From NCBI GenBank assembly GCA_026936325.1, contig JAPTHN010000008.1, forward strand, positions 22,218,703 through 22,282,702: DNA of 64,000 bases, given 5' to 3'. Under the pieces are notes generated by a model. The model was not told where the DNA came from and made no database searches. It saw only the letters and a list, made by a program, of their open reading frames with translations. The stretch comes from Platynereis dumerilii. Its lineage: Eukaryota; Annelida; Polychaeta; Phyllodocida; Nereididae. Both the position numbers and the translations under genes were made by a program. Each line of letters begins with the position of its first letter. The stretch's first letter is position 1. Below, piece after piece: positions 34,931 through 44,879 of the stretch.

Positions 34931-34940
34931 CCTTTTTATA
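34931..34940 (-). promoter_or_regulatory. TATA box for the transposase gene
   Basis: TATAAAAAGG on the minus strand, about 80 bp upstream of the ATG at 34854. This fits a leader of roughly 50 nt. Confidence 0.5.
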
Positions 34941-34974
34941 ATGACCAAAAGTGACTCCTGCAGCAGCCAAACAC

Positions 34975-35560
34975 ACTTTGCCGCAGCGCTGCAACAACAG
35001 ACGTTCGTCGATGCTTAAGAGACCTTCGTCGCTGCTTAAGGCAAGGACGACGAAGAAGGTCAGCATCGACGCGCCTGTAATGTCCTCGGCGCTTTATGAA
35101 TGCATGTGCGACGATGAACCATCAAGTTACGCAGTAACAAGTCCCTAAATGCGGCGTTGCATCCTTACAGTCTTCGGCGAGGCTGTCATTTTCAGCGACG
35201 CATCTTACCTCGGGTGTACGCCGAAGGTTTCCTGATGCGTCGCAGGTCGCCAATTTCAGACGTAGCTGCCTCACAACCATCAGCGGCGTAAGAGGAAACA
35301 ACATTGGGCGAAGTAAAAGCAGCCTCGCCGAATTCCAAAACAAAGTGCGACGCGTCTGTTTGGAACTGCGCTGAGGAAAGAGAGGCGTAACGCGGCGAAG
35401 AAAGCTTAAGAAGCGCCGCGGACACCTCAAGACTCACCGCGGCTACTAACTTTAAGCGTCGCACATGACACTAATTGATTACGTAATGTGCCAAAACCAA
35501 CGTTCTACGCCACAACCTTCCAAGAAATGACTTCTCTTGATGCGTCGCTCTCAAATCGCC
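34975..35560. promoter_or_regulatory. Right subterminal cluster of GCGACGCA-type motifs
   Basis: Motifs near 35061, 35191, 35232, 35345, 35452 and 35537, in both orientations (AGCGACGCATC, TGATGCGTCGC). The region is also rich in other CGNCG words. It matches the cluster at the left end, as expected for protein-binding subtermini. The minus-strand frames at 35122-35464 are unlikely to be genes. Confidence 0.5.
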
Positions 35561-35746
35561 GTCGTGAGAACTAGCCATAAGGCTCAGCTCTCTTCCGAGT
35601 AAGTTCTACGGAACAAAAATGTTTTTTTTTAATGAGATTTCGAATAACAAAAGGATGAAGAGTAAATGGAAGCACAAGGATGAACAGTTCGCTGTCAATT
35701 TAATCTTGGCATGGGATGGAGTCATACCAGGAGAGTCTATCGATGG

Positions 35747-35838
35747 ATGGATGGATGACTTTGGCTTTACGTCCTTTATTTATGGACTTGGTAGGCTAAT
35801 TAGGACAAGAGGAGGCAATGAGGCAAAGGATGATTGAA
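35747..35838 (-). mobile_element. tRNA-derived SINE, head missing
   Basis: Matches the tail half of the SINE at 15091-15289 (GGCTTTACGTC, GGTAGGCTAATTAGGACA) but lacks the tRNA-like head. A perfect 16-bp target duplication GAGAGTCTATCGATGG lies at 35731-35746 and 35839-35854. 5' truncation with a perfect duplication is typical of LINE-type target-primed insertion. It lies 170 bp from the Harbinger end. Confidence 0.88.
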
Positions 35839-35854
35839 GAGAGTCTATCGATGG

Positions 35855-36513
35855 CGATACGCCGGTACTACTAGGTACGGTGAGTAAAATCTCCCCAGTA
35901 GGATCTTGCGGTCCACGTTTCTTCTGATGAAGCATTTGAGAAGACATCAATATTTTAAAGTACTTTTAATAAGCACTTGATTATTCAAACTTGCCACCTG
36001 GCATTTCTGCTTGATCCAATACGATGTACATGTTTCGAAACCAATCAGACCAAGCTAAAATAGTAATATGGAACATTGTAACAACAAGGAAAGGCATCGC
36101 ATGTTTATACAAACTTCTACATGTAACTTTAGACCAACAGCCACATTAATACATGGTAAGTTGGCAACACAAGTAACAACAATTTATTTTATCTGCATTA
36201 GACAGCTGAACAATATCAGGCTTGCACTTGCGGTGAGGATGAAGGCTCTCAAAGGTACACAGCCCAGCCATTACAGATAGAAGGAACCAAGCAAATACAA
36301 ATAGAGGGAGAGATTACCAGAAGCCAGACAACAACATTTGATTCTGAAGCACCAGACTCTCCAGCTGATCTCGCTGATGTAATTTCATACTCGACACTTT
36401 GCATGCGGCCCGCAGGGGATTGAACATATCTCGCTTTCACCTATTCAATAGCATTCATATTTAACAATAGACCGAAGATCTTATTGCACACCACATAGGA
36501 AGCTATACCATTG
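35855..36513. other. Intergenic, nothing recognised
   Basis: AT-rich sequence between the SINE fragment and the next foldback element. No supported gene or repeat. Confidence 0.5.
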
Positions 36514-37994
36514 CACAGCAAGCTTGAACAAACTTTGGGGTTAAAAAAATTGACCAAGAAAACGATTAGCGCAGTGATGTAGAGGAAGGTCAGACGAACA
36601 TTTTGATGTATCAAACGAAAAAATCTGTTGGGAATTTTTTGAGATATTTGAGTTTTAAATTATTTATTTATCACACCCTACTCTTAACATGGAATCTCCA
36701 TAGAAAAGTGATCAAAATTGCCCATTTTTGCTGTTAGGCAATATCTAAGATAAAAGTTATTATCCAGAAGAAAAAATATGCAGTCATTGCCACAAGAGCA
36801 AGTACATACCACTTCATCAAGACTGACAGAGTGTGATAAACCTACAATAGTGAGAAAATTTATGAAAATGTATAAAATATGTTTATTTGAGTCCTTGTCC
36901 TCAGTTTCATCATTCTGGTGAATAATTGTAGTAGAATCTACCTCCCTTTTGAACTCTGTATGGTGTATTATTGACTTATGTGTGTTTTATAAGGAATTTC
37001 ACCGCAGTGAAACAAGTACTTTCGCAATCATGTAAAGTGTAGCCAATGTTGAGTGAATCATCAGAAAAAGCTTAGATAGAATGTTTGGAAGCATTTAGTT
37101 ATGTATGGAGTGAAATACTTTGACATTACAGTCTTAATGTGCAATAGTTGTACATGTTTGTATTAACTACATTTTCACCTAATTTACTGAATTTATGCTA
37201 TTTTTGCAGTTCTATACAACTAAAGACTGATTGTTTTTGGATGCCAGATAACCTACACCAATATTAAACACCCAGCATCCATTTTAGGCACTCAAAATAC
37301 ATTAAAAATTAATATTACTGTTTATTTATAGCTTTTTGTGTTGTTTTTGTATATTGGCCAATTTCAAAGAATTTTCATGTACTATCAGGAGATTCAACTT
37401 CGTAGTGAATCAAATACTTAAAAACATTCTATGCAAGCGCTACCTGATAATTTACTCAATTTTATCTATCCTTTTACACAGTTATGAAATGCTTATTTCA
37501 CAGTGGCAAAATGTGTGATAAAATGAACGAAAAACTCAACAAAGCCTGTTACAATGAGGTGATGAGGAAAAATTTGCTCAAATTATCTATAAGAATTATG
37601 TAACTAGCACAACTTGGTATGGCAAACATTTTCTCAGGCCTTTAGCCAGAAATTTGGCTGTTATTGGTTTATCACACCCCTTCAGTCTGGATGAAGTTTT
37701 ATATACTTTCTGCAGAAACAATTACTGCATATTTTTACTTTGGAATAATGACTTTTATCTTAGATATTACCTGACAGGAACAATAGGTAATTCTGAACAT
37801 TTTTTTATGGAAATTTTATGCTGAGAGTAGGGTGTGATAAGTAAAAAAAATTAAACTTCAATATCTCAAAAAATTCCCAACAGATTTTTTCGTTTGATAC
37901 ATCAAAATGTTCGTCTGACCTTCCTCTACATCACTGCGCTAATCGTTTTCTTGGTCAATTTTTTTAACCCCAAAGTTTGTTCAGACTCGCTGTG
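36514..37994. mobile_element. Foldback DNA element (1,481 bp), CMC/Chapaev-like ends
   Basis: Inverted arms of about 330 bp (GAACAAACTTTGGGGTTAAA at both tips). Similarity extends outward with mismatches to CACAGCAAG/CACAGCGAG. With these as ends, ATTG flanks both sides (36510-36513, 37995-37998). A CAC start plus a 4-bp duplication would suit Chapaev-type elements, but there is no transposase and the class is tentative. Inside, TTATCACACCC motifs occur in both arms. Confidence 0.7.
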
Positions 37995-37998
37995 ATTG

Positions 37999-40228
37999 AT
38001 CAATGTGGTGTTAGTCTGGGAATGTCGCTTCTGGAAGCCATCTTTGGCTCATCTACATTATACAATCCTGTGTTTGTCAAATTGATGCAATCACAATATT
38101 TTGGTGTATTTTTGTTATACATGATGGTCACACTAAGTCTGACCTGCTCAATTTGCCTATGCATAAAGTTATGTTGATGTTCAGTTTAGATATTTCTTTT
38201 GCAAATCTTTAGGCGAGCATTTTGTTTAAAAAAATGGCATCGTCTATTTATAGAATGATTAACTAAAGAAAAAAGGTCAGTATTTGTTTCATAGGAGACT
38301 GTCATAAGTGTGTATTTCTTGTTTGTCCAAAAATAGACTCCGCTTCTACTTTTCTAATTGTGCTTTCTATGGATACAGGATAGGACCAGGACCATATCAC
38401 CTCCTTGTCGCAGGCACAGCCAGACATCTCAATTCAAGCACCTCTGATTGTCTCAATTCTCTGAGGCAACGTTGAAGTGTGGAAAGAGATGGCTGAGGAA
38501 AAAATAAGAAATATTGCAGAAATGGAAAAAGGTATTGTTGATTCGGTGATTCTGTGAGCCGACGTTCAAGTGCCGAACAGCTAAAAGAAAATATTTAAAA
38601 AAAAAAAAAAAGAAAACAAAGCTACTGCAAAAGACAGAAAAAAAACCAGACAGACCAGTGCTTAAAATAAAGGACAATAGATAACAAAACGATAATAAAA
38701 TACGGTGTAGTTAATGTCAAGTTTCATTTATTAACATGATTAACTAAGGAATATATAATATGTAGATGGCACAGCCATTGAATTAGCGTAGCGTACTAAA
38801 GTTTTTGTAAAGTTTAGAATACTTCTCCCTTAAGGTCTGCCAATTAACCAGTTGAGGTGAAAGACAACCAAAGTGCATCATTCTGACCAACACCATTTCT
38901 CTCCAAATAAAGCTTTCAATACTAAATTCAAGTACAAATCCCCATAAAAATATCGTATATGTAATCAGTAGTAAATTCTATGGACCAGTTAGATGGAAGT
39001 TCACATGAAAAATTCCAGTTTCATAGTTCATACAGACCACTTTCAATAACAATATCAGATCAGTATAAAATCATTCGATGTTGCTGGAACTCCTGATGCC
39101 AAATAGTTGCCTGCACTCTTTTTTTATAAGGTGGTTGCCTGCAGTGATGTCACCGAACATTTGTTCCATAGAACAGTTTGGTTACGTGAAATTTACATGC
39201 CAAAAATTCGGCATTTTCGTAAAGACAACATTCAACAACAATATCAAATGCAACATCATTCAAATACTCTTGAAACTCCTGATGCCAAAAAATTTGTCTG
39301 CAGCGAAATCAATGCTCCAATATTTGACAAAGCAAACAACCACTAAAATAAAGTCAAAACTTCTGAAATATCTAAAGATTGAAGAATTTTAATAAGCAAT
39401 ACTTCTGCCCATAAAACCTGATATCATATCATTTGATGAAATTCACATGCTTTTTATTTTACAAGCATTTTAAATTTTTCAAGTCAACTTTCAGTGACAA
39501 CAAGTTAACATAAGTAATCATATATTTTGCATTTCTTCAACAGTAGAGCAGCGCTAAATTTTTATATTCATTTATTTATTATTCCAAAGCTAGCTTTATT
39601 TCGTAGAATGCCCTTTTCTTTAAACCATGTGACATATAACATAGGTTGTAAAAAAAATCCTTTCCTACACATTTGTCCTTTGAAATTATTGTAGGGTGCA
39701 ACCCATGATGTCACCAATTTCCGGATGCCATGTTATTTTAAAATTTTAATCAGAGATTTCGCTGGTGTTTATAAAAATATAAATAAGATGAAAGCTGTAG
39801 TGACCTTCATTAACAAATGCTGGCAAAATCGAGAAATAAACAAGTATATTTCATTGAAAGAGATTTTCATCAGACCGTTAAAGCCTGTACCTCATTTTTA
39901 CAAGAAAAGTATTTTGACAGTCATACAACAAATCAATTTCACCATAACAAATATTTATAACATAAAACTTCAAACATATCTCATTTTACAAGTACTATTT
40001 ACCTTGGTTTGATTCAAAAAACAATCACGCAAAAATTATTTCAGATAGTTTGAAAATAAGCAAATATATATCATAGATAGTAAAAGAGTTTGTTGCATTT
40101 CGCTGTTGTTGTCCTGTCACTGTCATTTGAATTGAATCCACAGTACTATGAACTGAAAACAAGAAAGAAGAATTTACATAAATATATATATATCATTGAC
40201 AGAACAAAATGACATCGTAAAATTGTAT
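37999..40228. other. Intergenic, no recognised gene
   Basis: AT-rich unique DNA with a poly-A run near 38600. The frames at 39078-39392 and 39725-40012 (104 and 95 codons) are Ile/Lys/Asn-rich and look like chance. A weak local duplication (ACTCCTGATGCCAAA at 39088 and 39272) is visible. Confidence 0.5.
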
Positions 40229-40430
40229 AGCCCCCCCCCCCCAAGGATTCAGCCCAGCCGTAAAATTGTTAGTTAAATATATTTATATATTTGTACAGAA
40301 CACAGCGCTATAGCCCCCCCCCCAAGGATTCAGCCCAGCCGTAAAATTGTTAGTTAAATATACTTATATATTTGTACAGAACACAGGGCTATATATATTT
40401 ACAGCCCCCCCCAAGGATTCAGCCCAGCCT
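40229..40430. repeat. Short tandem repeat, three ~85-bp units with C-runs
   Basis: The unit is a C-run followed by AAGGATTCAGCCCAGCC, then TAAAATTGTTAGTTAAATAT and TTTGTACAGAACACAG. AAGGATTC occurs at 40243, 40324 and 40413. C-runs differ in length (12, 10 and 9). Confidence 0.9.
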
Positions 40431-42134
40431 ACTGCCCTGGAACAATAATGAAATGGAGAAGATCTTTTTCAAATATGAGAAAAATTAACATCGTTTAATT
40501 TAATTATTATACTATTAATTTAATTTGTCTCTTTATAAGAAAAAAAATTTGGTTCAAACCATCTTTGTGAAGACCGCTGTGTCTACGCCTGCAGCAGCCT
40601 GCCTTACAGTCTTATCATAATTATCAGTAGTTTTCCTGAATAACAAACCAAATCTCTGTTGTCACATGTTGAATATTGTGAAAGCAGTGTCCGCTGTTAC
40701 AGTTGTCTGGCATGGGATTTCAGATCTTCATTGTAGGTTCAATATCCAAGAAAGTTTTAGTTCATATTCAGCAGCGGATTTTATTCTGAAAAAAAAAAAA
40801 TCACAATTTTGCAGTCACTATATATAGTATTTAAGTAATAGGCCTATTACAAGAAGTAATCTTTCAACTGTCATCTTTCTTTATTTATTTAATTTCCAGC
40901 AATTCAGCAAAACTTTTGTTGGTTTATCGACTTGTCACTTACTAGCTATGACAGATAGGCCTACTCAAATGCAATTCAAAATTTAGTCAACAGACTCGCA
41001 CATAGATATGAATACTGTTAACTTAAACTAATGGTTTATTTCATGGATTCATTTCAATTCAAAATCACCTATTGCATCATTGCAAGTCAATGTGTAGAAC
41101 CTGAGTAACCTGCACAACAAAGTGCAATCAGCTTTGGCACTTGCTATGGTTTTTGCCACTTCACCCCCTGTGCTATTTCAATGGCAATCAGTAGGGTGAA
41201 ACAATGCTGCAGAATTGCAATCAGCATTATAAGGCAACTTCTGTAATTAACTACAAAAAAGAAGCCAATCGCTCACTACTGTATTGACATGCATTGACGA
41301 TCGTTTACATAGTAATTTTAATGTGATCATATTAGCAGGGCTATCAATTTAGTGTGTCAGACGGTCCAATGATGTGTATAATTCAATCGGACATCTAGTC
41401 TATTATACGGAAGCTGAGAGGTAGCTAATGCTGCCTCATCTGTCAAGCCTCACAGTAATTTACTCACCTGAATCCTGAAATATTTGTTCAGTTCCTGTCA
41501 ATGCTGCATGCTCGTCCATGTCGAGTGCTGACCTAGATTAGAGCCGGGGAGACACGTGGGGGAGAGTTCCAATCTAGGTCATCTCTGCAGACTGGAGCGC
41601 CACATTGAGGTGGATGATTTTTGACTGCCATGATGCCACCTAGCTGCAAAATCCATCGGGAACTTTTGTTTCTCGGAAACATTACTAAATCTTATGGAAT
41701 AATGTATGTGGAGGATATATATTAAACAACACGGATATTGATACACATATGAACAACACAAAGGTATGTTTTCTAACATTCTGAATTCGCAACGAATCAG
41801 TTGCTCTGTGGCTGGACCTGACAAGTCTATTTTTAGCACAATGACAAATTGTCGACCATCGATGTTTTGAGGTCCAGTGGGGGATGTCAAATGGAGTGTT
41901 GTTGCCCTAAGTTCGCGTTCCGCGACTGGCGGCTTCGCCGCCAGTCGCTACGCGAATATAATAATAATATAATATTATCACCATAAAGATATAATAAGTG
42001 CTTCCTCAGCTTACAGAAAATTCAGGACAATAGGACCGGCTGCAATGAGAGTACTGTTATTTTACGAATATTCTGGAGTTTTTCCTCTTGATGATATCAA
42101 TATCCACTTTCTTCGGAGACTAAAAATCCATATA
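40431..42134. other. Intergenic, with a short inverted repeat
   Basis: No gene recognised. GACCTAGATT at 41530 and AATCTAGGTC at 41572 form a small hairpin. The 103-codon minus frame at 41579-41890 has no recognisable domain. Confidence 0.5.
41912..41956. repeat. GC-rich perfect hairpin in AT-rich DNA
   Basis: GCGACTGGCGGC, loop TTC, then GCCGCCAGTCGC: a perfect 12-bp stem. An outer TTCGCG/CGCGAA stem extends it. It is immediately followed by AT repeats. The composition is quite unlike its neighbours. It resembles the mobile GC clusters known from some organelle genomes, but that is only a resemblance. Confidence 0.8.
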
Positions 42135-43014
42135 GGGGAGACCGGGGTTAGTTGGCACACTCATTTTTATTTTTGCTCTGGAGAGCAAACGGTACAAGAT
42201 ATTCACACCAAATTTTAGCATGTGATAGTGAGGGTGTTTAACTCAATGATCAGCCCAAGACATATTGTAATCGATTATTGAAATTTGTGTCACAGACACA
42301 AACTTCCAGAAAAAATTTTGATTCAACTAACCCCGACCCTGGGGTTAGTTGAAGCGCCATAAAAATTTGGAGACAACTTCTTATAAAAGGGATTTCCTTT
42401 GCATAACTGATATCCCTATGATGACCACCAGCTTCAGTACAACACTCATTTGAAAAGAAATTATACAGTAATTTACTAAATTTTTGGATTATTTTTGGCA
42501 AAAAAGCTGTTTTTCCCATATTTCCCTTTCAAGAATGCAAACATGCACTGCAGTAGTTCTAAACTGCAGTAACTCCAACTAACAATGACTTGCAAGGCAA
42601 TATGAACACTTTAAATCTATGTTACGGTCAACTCCACCATGCATGATTCAACTAACCCCATCACACCTGGAACACAATATTGTCTTATCAAAGCCACACA
42701 ACAAAAAACTGCTAGGTTTGGATTAGGCATGGATTTGCTTATTTAGAAATAAGGTTAGTTCATCTGGATTAAAATCATAGCTATACAATAAACCCCTCGA
42801 AGACTGAGCAAACAAGTTACTAGAGCACCCATAAAACTAACTTTCTTCCCTACAGAATTAGCATTTTGAAATTTTGAATGAATAAAGGTATGATAACATG
42901 TTCCAATAAACAGGGTATCTACCAAAAGTACCAGTTTGGCCAAAAATTTAAAATAAAGCTGATTTTAGGCCAAGGTTCAACTAACCCCGCGATTCAACTA
43001 ACCCCGGTCTCCCC
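42135..43014. mobile_element. TA-flanked MITE (880 bp), Tc1/mariner-like
   Basis: Ends GGGGAGACCGGGGTTAGTTG and the complement CAACTAACCCCGGTCTCCCC are flanked by TA (42133-42134, 43015-43016). The duplicated copy of the flanking DNA near 43325-43350 (GAGAACAAAAATCAATATAC) lacks the element and gives the empty site. The CAACTAACCCC motif also recurs inside (42325, 42650, 42978). It is non-coding. Confidence 0.9.
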
Positions 43015-43015
43015 T

Positions 43016-43545
43016 ACACTTCCGAAAGTCATACCCATATTCAGATATTCAATCCTGTACTCTATCCTCGTGCAATATCAAGCATACTCTCACAATATAC
43101 AAAAGTCAATACGATTTCAATAGTTCTGTAGAATCCATACCCTATTGTAGCCTTCGCAGCCCTTTGCAACCCTATTTGAACAACAATGGGTTTGTACAAC
43201 AAAGTTTTGAAGCAACCCACACAATGCTGAAGCAGTGAAGACAAACTGATTTATGTTACAGCTACCAGCACTGGCTCTCCAGTCTCCTTATTAAATAAAT
43301 TCTACTGTTTACCCTCCCGGCAGAGAACAAAAATCAATATACACTTCCGAAAGTCATACCCATATTCAATCCTTTATTTCACCCGCTTGCAATCAAGCAT
43401 ACCCTCGCAATATACAAAAGTCAATATTATTTCAATAGTTCTAGACCCCATTCCACTCTATGCAGCCCTTGGCAACCCAATTTGAACAACAATGGAACTG
43501 TACAACAGAGTTTGGAAATAACGCACACTAAAGACAAAGTGATTG
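43016..43545. repeat. Local direct duplication, ~325-bp period
   Basis: 43016-43250 and 43341-43545 share ACACTTCCGAAAGTCATACC, AATATACAAAAGTCAATA and TTTGAACAACAATGG. They are diverged, so the duplication is old. It predates the MITE at 42135, which is present on only one copy's edge. Confidence 0.85.
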
Positions 43546-44589
43546 AGAAAGTTCCATCAGGCGAACAAACAAAGCGTGCTGACAAAATCTACAGTTGCGG
43601 CCGAGGCACAGATCCATTTAACTCTTCGCTCTATCACAATGGTCGACTGCTCCCCTGAGGAATGTCTGTCTCAAGAAGTTTCCTCTTTGCGATGCGTCCG
43701 CTTGACGATTTCTGATTCTTGCGAGTTGCCACAGCAGCTGTCTGGATAGCAGGATAGTGTGGTGCTCTGAGAGGCTGGTGAGTGAAGGCTTCTACTAAAG
43801 TATCAAGTATTGTTTTGGGCTAAAACTGTCTGGAAGTTCAGCTGTTAAAAAAATTTGAAAAGACATAACAAAAAATGGATAAAAATTAAAAAATCTCATT
43901 TGGTAGGCCCACCAACTGAATTTCAAAATCATGCCATCGGTGCAGTAATGATTTCCTTGCATTGGACTTCAACCTGCAATGCGCCGCGCAAACGGTACAA
44001 GCCATTTACGTTAGTGTCTTCGATTGTGGTCTTATCAAGCAAGTACAGCAACATTACTTCATCACATACCACAACATCACATATATACATAGTTACAGCA
44101 AACATGCTGGTCTGCCCATTTCATTACAGCCCACAGATTAAATGGGATGGACAATGGCTTCAATGTGGCTTCACAGTGGGTCACCCTAAGCCATTGGATG
44201 TCTTTGCTTTGATTAAATCTTGACTAATGCCCATCATTTTGCCCTCCAGACCATAATTGCTTTCTTCTTGGCCCTACCCCCATTCGCAACCTAATAACTC
44301 ACCCCAACCCTAAAGATATCATCAGCTTTGTCGTATCATCAATAACGGTCTCTGGGTCGCAGGCTACCCCATGACCTCTGGGTATACAGCAACAAAGGAA
44401 AAAATGTTTACGTATACATGGTATATCTAGATGCTGTGTAAAGAAAGGATCCTCAAAGAGCTTCATTTTTCCTTTCATAAATAATAAAAGTTCTTCTTTC
44501 TCTAACGTAAGTACATACGAATGCCACATATATGTCTATAAATGGGTGATAAATACAGTATCTTTCGTATGGTAAACAATGACATTACG
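43546..44589. other. Intergenic, no recognised gene
   Basis: Contains a 122-codon plus frame (43855-44223) with no recognisable domain. Nothing else can be supported. Confidence 0.5.
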
Positions 44590-44658
44590 TCCGGAATGGA
44601 AATGGAACCCAGGACCCTGCGATAGGAACCCAGTGTGCTGCCAACTGAGCTTACGCCC
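44590..44658 (-). repeat. tRNA-like sequence (tRNA pseudogene or SINE head)
   Basis: On the minus strand GGGCGTAAGCTCAGTTGGCA is a good 5' half with box A, and GGGTTCCATTTCC resembles box B. An anticodon-like stem-loop with loop TTCCTAT can be drawn. The T-arm and acceptor do not pair well, so I do not call a working tRNA. It differs from the head of the neighbouring SINE. Confidence 0.5.
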
Positions 44659-44670
44659 TTATTGCAGCAC

Positions 44671-44871
44671 GATGGACGGATGGATGAATGGGGCTTCATG
44701 TCCTGTATTTATGCACTTGATTGGCTAATTAGGACAGGAGGAAGACACGGCAATGAGAAGGATGATTGAAACAGCCGTCCAACATAGGCCCAGGAGACCT
44801 GGCAAGAGCTGGATTCGAACCCTGGACCCAGCAATTGGCAGTTCAGCACGCTACCACTGGACCAACCCTCC
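44671..44871 (-). mobile_element. tRNA-derived SINE, full length
   Basis: Third copy of the SINE family, with box B GGGTTCGAATCC and box A GGTCCAGTGGTAGCG on the minus strand and an ATCC-type tail at the left. An imperfect ~14-bp duplication flanks it (CCCTTATTGCAGCAC and CCCTTCTTGCCGCAC). The mismatches suggest that it is older than the 15-kb copy. Confidence 0.88.
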
Positions 44872-44879
44872 CCCTTCTT

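Larger units (their letters stand above)
29900..35577. mobile_element. PIF/Harbinger transposon, apparently complete (5,678 bp)
   Basis: Termini TGGCTAGTTCTCACG and the complementary CGTGAGAACTAGCCA are flanked by the 3-bp duplication TAA (29897-29899, 35578-35580), the TWA-type target of PIF/Harbinger. Inside are the two proteins the superfamily needs: a SANT/Myb-like DNA-binding protein (plus) and a DDE transposase (minus), transcribed toward each other, both with intact frames. The genes are clearly GC-richer than the surrounding DNA. Intact ends, target duplication and frames mean recent arrival and possible activity. Confidence 0.95.

Noticed and set aside
40229-40430. CRISPR-like regularly spaced repeats
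   Set aside because: Three direct tandem units with no unique spacers in eukaryotic DNA; a simple local duplication with slippery C-runs.
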